From Fulvia fulva (lineage: Eukaryota; Ascomycota; Dothideomycetes; Mycosphaerellales; Mycosphaerellaceae), in contig NC_063015.1 of assembly GCF_020509005.1 (NCBI RefSeq), forward strand, positions 4,278,001-4,342,000: a stretch of DNA of 64,000 nucleotides, given 5' to 3'. A model generated the notes under the pieces. That model had not been told where the DNA came from. It worked only from the letters and a program-made list of their open reading frames with translations, and ran no database searches. Shown here in pieces: positions 56,257 through 64,000 of the stretch. Both the position numbers and the translations under genes were made by a program. How positions within the stretch are numbered: the first letter of the stretch is position 1; each line of letters starts with the position of its first letter.

Positions 56257-56266
56257 CTTCTTATCG
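56257..56266. repeat. Target-site duplication, right copy (outer element)
   Basis: CTTCTTATCG in direct orientation to 49362-49371. Confidence 0.7.
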
Positions 56267-56861
56267 CTGCCACGCGCGAACCAGCGTGCCTGAATCGGTG
56301 AGTTCATCCTTGCGCCAAGGCTAGAAACATGCTGGAAGCTGGGTGCAGGACGGTGATCCGGTGCAGCGCTGCAGAGAGCCTGGTCGGTTGCACAAGGGCA
56401 AGGGTGCTTTGGTCACACTCGTCCTCTCCAGCACACGACAAACCCCTGCGCCTACGGATGTGAAGCTGAGAATCGCACCTTCCTTCCGCGCTCCTTCACC
56501 GGGACGGGAGTTTCTGCTCTTTCAGTCTGCGAACCTGGAAGCCCGTGATGGATCATTATCTCGGCCGCCAATAAACGAGCTTCGCTGAACTCTAATCCGA
56601 CGGGCTAGGTCTAACGACCGCGCCGCACTCTAAAACACCTTTAACATACACCACCTCACTCCTCCGTCTGCCGTACTCCGTCGCACACCTGCTCTTATTA
56701 TACATAAGAGACGGTGACGCTGCGTGTGTGCCGAGCTTGATCGAGCTCTCCAGCATATCCATCGCGTATACTTAGCTTACACGACCGCACACAGCTGGTG
56801 CTCGGCTTAAGCGACACCACCAACAGCTCGACAATCCTCCGACATCGAGTTCACAGCAACC
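56267..56861. promoter_or_regulatory. Upstream region of the amino-acid permease
   Basis: About 595 bp of normal-composition sequence between the transposon nest and the permease start; no gene supported. Confidence 0.4.
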
Positions 56862-58689
56862 ATGGAGGACTCGGAAAAGTCCATCAAGGCCGACTACTCA
56901 CCACGAAGCTCATCAACGCTACCCGAGTATGGCGAGACTACCGTACACAAAGGCACATGGTCAACTCGACTCGTCGACAGCTTCAAGCGTGATCCGAACG
57001 CACATGCAACACCAAAGAGCGCTGTCGGCGCAGATGGAAGAGTCTTCGATGTTGAGGGTGCTGTGGCTGCGACTGCCAACTCACCTCTGCAGAGGTCACT
57101 GAAGGGACGCCATCTTCAGATGATTGCCATTGGAGGCTCTATCGGGACTGGTCTCTTCGTCGGCTCTGGCTCAGCTCTCGCACATGGTGGTCCTGCCTCG
57201 TTGCTGATCGCCTTCGGTCTGGTCGGAATCATGTTGTACTGCACGGTGCATGCGCTGGGTGAAATGGCTGTGCTGTTCCCAGTTGCCGGATCTTTCTCAG
57301 CTTACTCGACTCGGTTCCTGGACCCTGCTTGGGGTTTTGCCATGGGTTGGAAGTGAGTATCACATGCTCTTGCATTGACCTAGAATATACAACAACGCTG
57401 ACATTCTACCTAGTTACGCCATGCAATGGCTTGTCGTCCTTCCGCTCGAGATTGTCGCCGCCACAATTACCATCGAATACTGGTCAGGCGGCTCCATCAA
57501 CAATGACGCCTGGGTCGCCATCTTCCTCGTTCTGATCATAGTTATCAACCTGCTCGGAGTGAAGGGATATGGTGAGGCCGAGTTCGTCTTCGCCATCATC
57601 AAGGTTGTCGCCATCATCGGATACATCATCCTCGGCATTATCCTCAACTGTGGTGGCGGTCCAAACGGTGGCTACATCGGGGGCAGGTACTGGCACACTC
57701 CAGGCGCTTTCAACAATGGCTTTAAGGGTCTCTGCTCTGTCTTCGTGACAGCCGCTTTCGCCTTCGCCGGTACGGAGCTGGTTGGTTTGGCTGCTGCTGA
57801 GACCGAGAACCCGAGGAAGTCGCTGCCGACGGCCATCAAGCAGGTGTTCTGGCGAATCCTGCTCTTCTATATTGTTTCGTTGACGATCGTCGGGCTTCTC
57901 GTGCCATACGACAACCCGCAGCTGCTCAACGGCACATCCAGTGCGGACGCCAAGGCATCGCCATTCGTTATCTCTATCACCAACGCCGGCATCAGCGGCC
58001 TACCATCAGTCATGAACGTGGTCATCATGATTGCGGTTCTCTCCGTCGGCAACTCCTCCATTTATGGCAGCTCGCGCACTCTCGCAGCACTCGCGGACCA
58101 GAACCAAGCACCAAAGATTCTTGGATACATCGATCGCAAGGGCCGCCCGATTGTGGCCATCGGTCTCGCATCCGTGCTTGGACTCCTCGCCTTCTTCGCC
58201 GGTTCATCCTTCCAGACCGACGCCTTCAATTGGATGTTGGCACTTTCTGGTCTCTCCTCAATCTTCACCTGGGGCAGCATCTGCCTCTCCCATATCCGCT
58301 TCCGCGCCGGCTGGAAGAAGCAGGGCCACAGCCTGAACGAGCTCGCATTCCGCAGCCAGCCAGGTGTCATTGGCTCTTGGATCGGCTTAATCTTCAACTG
58401 CTTGGTCCTCGTCGCCCAGTTCTGGACTGGTGCTTGGCCGATCGGGTACGCCAGCACGACTGCAGGTGAGCTGGTCGAGAACTTCTTCATGGCATATCTT
58501 GCTGCGCCGATCGTGATCCTCTTTTACGTCTTCTACAAGATTTGGAGGAAGACGCCGTTCGTCAGAAGCCATAACATGGATCTGCACACTGGTGTGAGGG
58601 ATTTGAATATTGCGGAGCTGATCGAGGAGGAGCGGATAGAGAGGCAGAGCTGGTCGCCTTGGAAGCGGTACTATAAGCTCTTCTGCTAG
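56862..58689 (+). CDS. Amino-acid permease (YAT family, Gap1-like)
   Basis: Exons 56862-57352 and 57414-58689, with a 61-nt intron (GTGAGT...CTGACATTCTACCTAG); 588 aa. The cytosolic N-terminus of about 85 residues ends in LQRSLKGRHLQMIAIGGSIG then TGLFVGSG, the family's TM1 signature. TM2-TM12 follow, with FAFAGTELVGLAAAETENPR, a conserved substrate-site block. The short C-terminal tail ends YYKLFC; the WSPWKRYYKLFC tail is like that of fungal APC permeases, where the tail governs trafficking. It is a proton-coupled amino-acid importer at the plasma membrane; specificity cannot be read. Intact although it abuts the RIP block. Confidence 0.9.
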
Positions 58690-59010
58690 AGGTAGAATCG
58701 TCTTACGCGTGATGAAATAGATGAATGCATAGGCATGATTATCGAGCAACATTGCATCTCGATACCAATCTTTCACTGTTGTCTCTTCAATGCCCATCCC
58801 GGGCTGTGCTCTAGTGCTCCGATCAGCCGAAGCCGAAGCAGGGATGGCAATCTCGCACCTTCCAGGACAAAGAGTCGCACCTGACCTCATGCAAGTGACG
58901 ACAAAGTGACTGAGGACAAACAATATCGAGCTCCACCCACTGTCACAAGCATTTACACGTACTGACGTTCCCGAGAAGAACTTCGATGCTCACAAACGAC
59001 ATGCACCTAC
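58690..59010. other. Intergenic
   Basis: About 320 bp between permease and DUF3292 gene; nothing recognised. Confidence 0.45.
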
Positions 59011-60976
59011 ATGATGGACAAGCTACGCCAACTTCGCGATCGAGGCCGCCATGAGAATGATCACGACGATGTGGGAGAAACACCCGTCTTAGACGACAAC
59101 GTCGCATACAACAGCGCGGTCGTGCCAGAAAATATCGAAGGCGTCGAAGGACCTACGCGGAAAGAAAAGCTGAAGAACAAGGTCGAGATCTTCAAGCATG
59201 CCATTGCGCATCCTCATCAATCCATTAAGCAGAATCAGCAAAAGGCGCTGATCAAAGGTCTCACTCTGAGCGAGCGTCCATCGCTGCACGATCAGGCTAA
59301 GGGGGATGAGCAGATATGGGAAGCGCATGACCGACTACGTGTGGCGAAGGAACAGCAGGAGCTACATCCAGAGGACAATTTTCTTGGTATCCAGGTCGAA
59401 AGTGCAGAACAACATGTGCAACAGCTGGAGTCCGATCGCGAACAGATGCAGGTTGCCTGGCATATGGGGAGATATGTGCATCGTGCCCGAGCGGTGCAGT
59501 ATGGTCTGGAATATCCGAACGCCACCTCCGAGAGGTACAGCAAGCTTGATCCTGTCTCGCGGAAGAAGAACTTCTTATGGTTGAAGTGAGTGGGCCATCT
59601 CGCGCTCTATGGGTTTCAGAATGCTGCTGTGAATTACATCGATCCCAGCAATGAGGTACCCTACGATCGCGAGGTCCTGATCACGACCATCGAGCGTCTC
59701 CTCCTCACCACACATACCTACCAAAACTGGTGGATGCGAGTGCGTCGCATATATCGTTGGGAGGACCCTTCATTGACGGCGAAATGGCTCATAGCCTACC
59801 CCATCCTATGGTATTTCAACTACTGCATGACCGCCTTCTGGGCGTACCTCCTCTACTCCATGTGGTCCAATCGCCACGGCGCAGCGACCAGAGGGTGGAT
59901 GCACAACTCCAACACACGAGCCACCGATACCAATGGCACTGCCGCCATGATATCCGAAATGATCATCCGTCACGGCCCCGATTCGTGGTTCGAGCCTTTC
60001 CTCGACGAGTTTGGGCCCTGGCTACAAGAACAATTTCTGGACTTGGCTCAGTTCCTGGAGATCACGAATTCCCTCTACCAGTGGCGGAATGTCCCAGTGA
60101 ACTATGGTACTAGCTTCGCGTATGTGTGTTTGTTCTTGGTCAGTGCCATATCGGATTACCAGACTAGCATGAAGATCATGTGGATGGCTGCTGGGCTGTT
60201 CTTCTTTATGGTGCGGCCAGTGGCGAGCTTGTATCCGCGTTTTAGGCACGTGGTTGATCCGATGCGGTGGTTCTTTTGGCATCAGCCTACACTTTGTAAG
60301 ATGATGACCTTCGCTCTTACTTGCGGTGAGGATGGATACTGACATGTTGCAGCGGAGCACTTCTTTTCCTATTTGAAAGAACACGCGCAAGATGCTGTAC
60401 GGAAGTATCAAGACGATCGCGAAACCGACGACAATAGCGAAAGCTTTCACAGCCTCGACACGATACACGATGACAACGAGAGCTTCTTCGACTGCGAAAC
60501 CACTCTCCCAAACAGTTCCCATCGACGTCACTTACACCCCCGAGCCCTCCATCCTCTCAGCTCGCGCCCACTGCTCCTCCCAACGTGGCACCCTCGAACT
60601 AGCCCCCACCTCCCTCCGCTTCGTCGCCCACGGCCATCGCCCTCGAACCATCTGGTCCCACCCCCTATCCCACATCCTCGAAATCTCCAAACTCACCATC
60701 CCCCTCACCTCGCTCCCCCCGCAGGAAATGCCAGGTGTCACGAAGATCACGAACAACACGTCAGCGTTGACGATCTTCTGGATCAAACCTGAGATGAGGC
60801 AGCGGTTGAAGACGACGGAGGAGCAGCCTGATTCGGCAGATGTGTGTGTGCAGGAGACGTGTTATGCTATGGAGAAGGAGCCGAGGGATTGGTTGTGCAA
60901 TGCTATTTTGGGGGTTAGTGGGATTACTTGGATGGAGCTGCAGCCTAGAGCGCTGGAGCAGACGAGGTCGAATTGA
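59011..60976 (+). pseudogene. DUF3292-type membrane protein with in-frame stop and frameshift
   Basis: From ATG 59011 the frame encodes a charged N-terminus and SERYSKLDPVSRKKNFLWLK, then TGA at 59587-59589. The same frame continues with LALYGFQNAAVNYIDPSNEV then PYDREVLITTIERLLLTTHT, TM segments (LIAYPILWYFNYCMTAFWAY, MWMAAGLFFFMVRPVASLYP) and a donor at 60296. An intron (60296-60352, branch TACTGAC) leads to EHFFSYLKEHAQDAVRKYQD. A second frame switch around 60440-60520 leads into SILSARAHCSSQRGTLELAP to the stop at 60976. A 63-nt GT-AG intron starting at the TGA (GTGAGT...CCCAG) is possible in frame but removes the well-formed YGFQNAAVNYIDPS block. The pattern fits fungal DUF3292 proteins, function unknown. 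Confidence 0.6.
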
Positions 60977-62760
60977 GGTCGGTAGGGTGCATTTGCTCTC
61001 GAGGGACGTTGCTTGCGATAGGTGTGAGGAGAAGGGAGGGAACGTCGAAGAGGTACCCTGCACACGTCTCTCACGCTGGTTGATGTAATACTGGGACACC
61101 GCAAGTACAAGCAGATCAACTCACGATTCTTCCTCCAAGACTCACACAACCTTGAGCACCACAACGCAGCCAAGCCACCAGCCATGTCTTATCTCTACGT
61201 CGGGAACCCCAACAGTCTTCACAACGGCTGATGCGGACATTGATTAGCGGCCGACAGATTCAGACCATTCACAGATCAGGAACACTGGCACAGCTTCCGT
61301 CCCGCATCATCACAAGCAAGCCATGGCGTTTGATTTGCCACGTGGGCGCCAGCTGACAGCCGTTAGTGCGCCATTAAAATCCACCAGTCGTTGCTCATGT
61401 AGATGCTGTACAATGCATGGAGTGCGTAATATGCAGCGTGGGAGACGACGGGGGCTAGTTGTGAGAGGGGGATGGCCATTTGGAGGGCTCGGCGGGCGGT
61501 TGTACAGCATATGCTCAAGCGAGTGGAGGGGGAGCTCTAGCGTGGACGACGAGATGTGTGCTACTGTGGCGTAGTGCACGATCGCGCGGCCTTCCATTAG
61601 TTGGGTAGGACGGAGGGGATGGGGGCTTGGCGATGAAGTGGTGTGGTGTGGTAGGGGATGATGGCTGAATGCATCCGCCATAGCCTCATTCTCTGCACAG
61701 AAACTCTCATCCCGTCGATGACGGAAGCATAACAACGACTTTCCTCCAGGCTGGCGAGAAGTACTTCTATTCCTCGCCCAGCTCACACCAGCTCCGGCCC
61801 CCGATAGCTGACACAGGGGTCGCAGTTCGCCTCGCGGCTTTTAGATCCGGCCGAAGCGTGTGAAGCTCAAGCACATGTAGCACAAATCGGCACATATACG
61901 ATCGGTAACCCGAGGAATGCCGACTTCCCTTAGTTGTACGACTTGGGCGGCCAGTCGCGTAGCTGTGCTGATGGTTGTTGCAGGGTGTGCAACGAGACGT
62001 GGTTCTGGACCGCGTGGTTCTGCAGTCCAGACTCTACAGATACAGATAACATTGTTGAGAACCACACAACAGCGGCGATAGGTACTGACACAGGGACCAG
62101 CGACTGAGAAGACCATTCCATGTGGTCTTTCCCTTGCGTCTCTCGTACGACGTACTTGCCCTAGCCTTACGCTTTGTGGCTCCAGTCAGGTTGAAGGACC
62201 AAGCATCTCGTGTGGAAGCTGGTCCACGGCGACTCCTCAGCCTCATAACTCGGGTCCAATTGATACGAAAACGCCGAGCTGGATACCACAGCTACGTACA
62301 TTGGCTGCAGGGGCCTACAAGGCGCGGTTCTGACTCAAACAGGATCGTTTGCGAACGAACGTAAAGCTCCAGAAGAGCAAACATAGTCTGCTACGGCATC
62401 GGCGTATAGACAGTCGAGACTTAACTTCTTCTTCGTAGGTTGTCCATCGCTAACCTACAGAAAGCGACAGAGGCGCATCGCTGTGGAATCACTCGACGTG
62501 GCCCTGCCAGGGTCGTTCTGGGGATCATCTGCCGGTGCCAGTGTCATTCGTTAGCCTCCTGATGTCCTCGACCAGTGATTTCTTGCTGCGTCAACTGGCA
62601 GAAGCTGAGTGGCCTGCTGCATCTGTGAAGAGAAATGCGGCCGTCATCTAGCTGTACTACAGTGTGGGCCTGTGATCTTGCACGCCATGGGCGAGCTGCA
62701 TCCGCATACGCATACGCGCATGAGACCTATCTCGGAGCAAGGATGGAGCTGGACGATCAC
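60977..62760. other. Gene-poor 1.8-kb stretch
   Basis: No frame with a recognisable domain. A 158-codon minus-strand frame (61310-61786) is Pro/His/Ser-rich and lacks support. Confidence 0.5.
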
Positions 62761-63905
62761 TAGCGGAGACGGACTATCAGCGAATCATCGTCGATGGCCC
62801 TGGTCCAGATCTCAAAGATAGTCTCTGTGTGGCACTCTGCAGCTGCGGCACAGTATGCAGCCCGTAGCTGGCTGTACCACAAGACAGGGGCCGATGACCC
62901 TGCTCTTGGTCTTGTAAAACGACACATCTTTGGCTCGTCATCCCAGAGGAGCTGGACGTTCACTAGCGTACGAGAGCTGTAACCGAATGATCGTCCATGG
63001 TCTTCGATCAGGGAACAAAGGGACTGAGTGACTTCCTGAGCACAGCGTCCAGCCGGCTGCACTTCACACAGGCCTGTGATATCGGAGTCGCAGCGAGTCG
63101 CAGCCATACCGTGAGCTGGTACTTTGAGCACACCTGCAGTCTCTAGATGCGACGTCCCTTAGCCAACGAGAGCTGCAAGCGAATCATCATCCATAGGCCC
63201 CTCAAAACAGTCAAGATCGCCAGTCATCCGGTTCGCAGAGGGTCATCCTCCAGCTTGCTGCCAATTGTAACCAACTAATCTCGTGGTTCAGTCGTCATCG
63301 CGAACTTCATGGCTCGTTTGGCTGTAGCCTCCAGACGTTTCCTTGGCTGTCATGGCGTTGACATTTCCTAGCGCATGAGTAGTAGCAGCCAAAGATTCTG
63401 CATTACAGACGAGTAATGTCGACCATTACCGTGCTCGAGCAGGGGCCTTTACAGGCCCCCGGACGATATGGACCCTATACGACTTATGTAGACTTGCTCT
63501 AGCGTAGAAGAATTGCAAGCAAATCGTCGTCCGTGGCTACCTTGGCAGTGTCACCAATGGTCAAGTCACACCACAGGCGCTGCGACTTTGCGGTCTCCCC
63601 TTAGCTCGCTGCAGACTTGGACCAAGCAGTGTCGAGGTCAGCTCGCTACTACCGTCCTGCTGGATGGTCCAGCTACAGCCTTCAGGTAAGCGAGGACTTC
63701 CACGTGGCGTTGCTTACCGGAACACCCCTTAGCGTACGAGAAGTAGCAGCCAAAGAATTGATTTTATGGACAAGTGGCGCATTCCGTTCTCGTGCTCGAG
63801 CATGGGGCTCGCAGAGCATCGGTTCACAGCCCAAGGGCAGTGGAACGCCTCGACGCGAACATGCTCTAGCGTACGAGGACGTCGAGCCAGCAAGAGTGCG
63901 CAGAG
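62761..63905. repeat. Array of degenerate ~100-210-bp units sharing a TAGCGTACGAG motif
   Basis: A motif close to TAGCGTACGAGAGCTGCAAG, often followed by CGAATCATCGTCCATGG, recurs at 62761, 62964, 63160, 63369, 63500, 63602, 63730 and 63867 on the plus strand. The first two copies share the lead-in GGAGCTGGACG, and the 63369 and 63730 copies share TAGCAGCCAAAGA and CGTGCTCGAGCA. Spacing is about 200 bp for the first four copies and 100-140 bp after that. No coding frame spans the units. Confidence 0.55.
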
Positions 63906-64000
63906 ACAGCCTACTGACTACAGTCGGCAAGATCCTTACTCAATGTTGCTCGATGTAGATCTGTTGGTTCGTACCACCAGAGATCAATTGCATTTCACCC

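Noticed and set aside
59585..59618. 34-nt GTGAGT...TTTCAG intron in the DUF3292 gene
   Set aside because: Too short and the join is out of frame.
61310..61786. 158-codon minus-strand open frame
   Set aside because: Low-complexity Pro/His/Ser sequence without supporting features.

Overview
The window reads as nuclear DNA of a filamentous ascomycete (Pezizomycotina). Support: GT-AG introns of about 42-95 nt with CTAAC/CTGAC-type branch sites, fungal-only families (HET, Zn2Cys6, 2EXR, DUF3292, DUF8004), and a block mutated in the manner of repeat-induced point mutation (RIP). A dothideomycete is my best guess, but that is inference. No rRNA, tRNA or CRISPR was recognised.

Layout. (1) 1-5701: conserved genes: the 5' part of an RNase P/MRP subunit (POP4), pyridoxamine-phosphate oxidase, a tandem pair of PPxY-start unknowns, a small tail-anchored protein, an NTF2-like protein and COQ10. 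(2) 5702-12304: accessory stretch with three small membrane proteins, a MITE-like repeat, a HET-domain gene and a HET relic. (3) 12407-25920: a secondary-metabolite cluster with an AflR-like regulator, a second regulator fragment, an NRPS-like enzyme (A, N-methyltransferase, T), an AGAT-type amidinotransferase, a P450 and a 14-TM MFS exporter. All except the amidinotransferase carry an apparent lesion (stop, frameshift or truncation), so the cluster looks like a relic of a guanidine-bearing, N-methylated amino-acid pathway. (4) 26366-46990: ordinary genes: Dia2/Pof3-like F-box protein, Izh3-like PAQR, DUF8004 protein, three neighbouring 2EXR-type genes, a five-exon zinc-cluster factor and a Mug190-like SMP/C2 lipid-transfer protein. 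(5) 49362-56266: a three-level nest of transposons. A roughly 6.9 kb element with TIRs and a 10-bp target duplication holds a roughly 4.8 kb long-TIR element, whose right arm is split by a 1283-bp LTR element with 195-bp LTRs and a 5-bp duplication. Nearly all of it is stripped of CpA/TpG. (6) 56862-60976: an amino-acid permease and a DUF3292 gene with lesions. (7) 61000-64000: no recognisable genes; a degenerate motif array occupies 62761-63905.

Housekeeping genes are intact, while accessory genes often carry stops or frameshifts. This fits local gene decay, possibly with some RIP leakage, but single-base indels could also be assembly errors. Exon boundaries were placed by eye from splice signals and frame.
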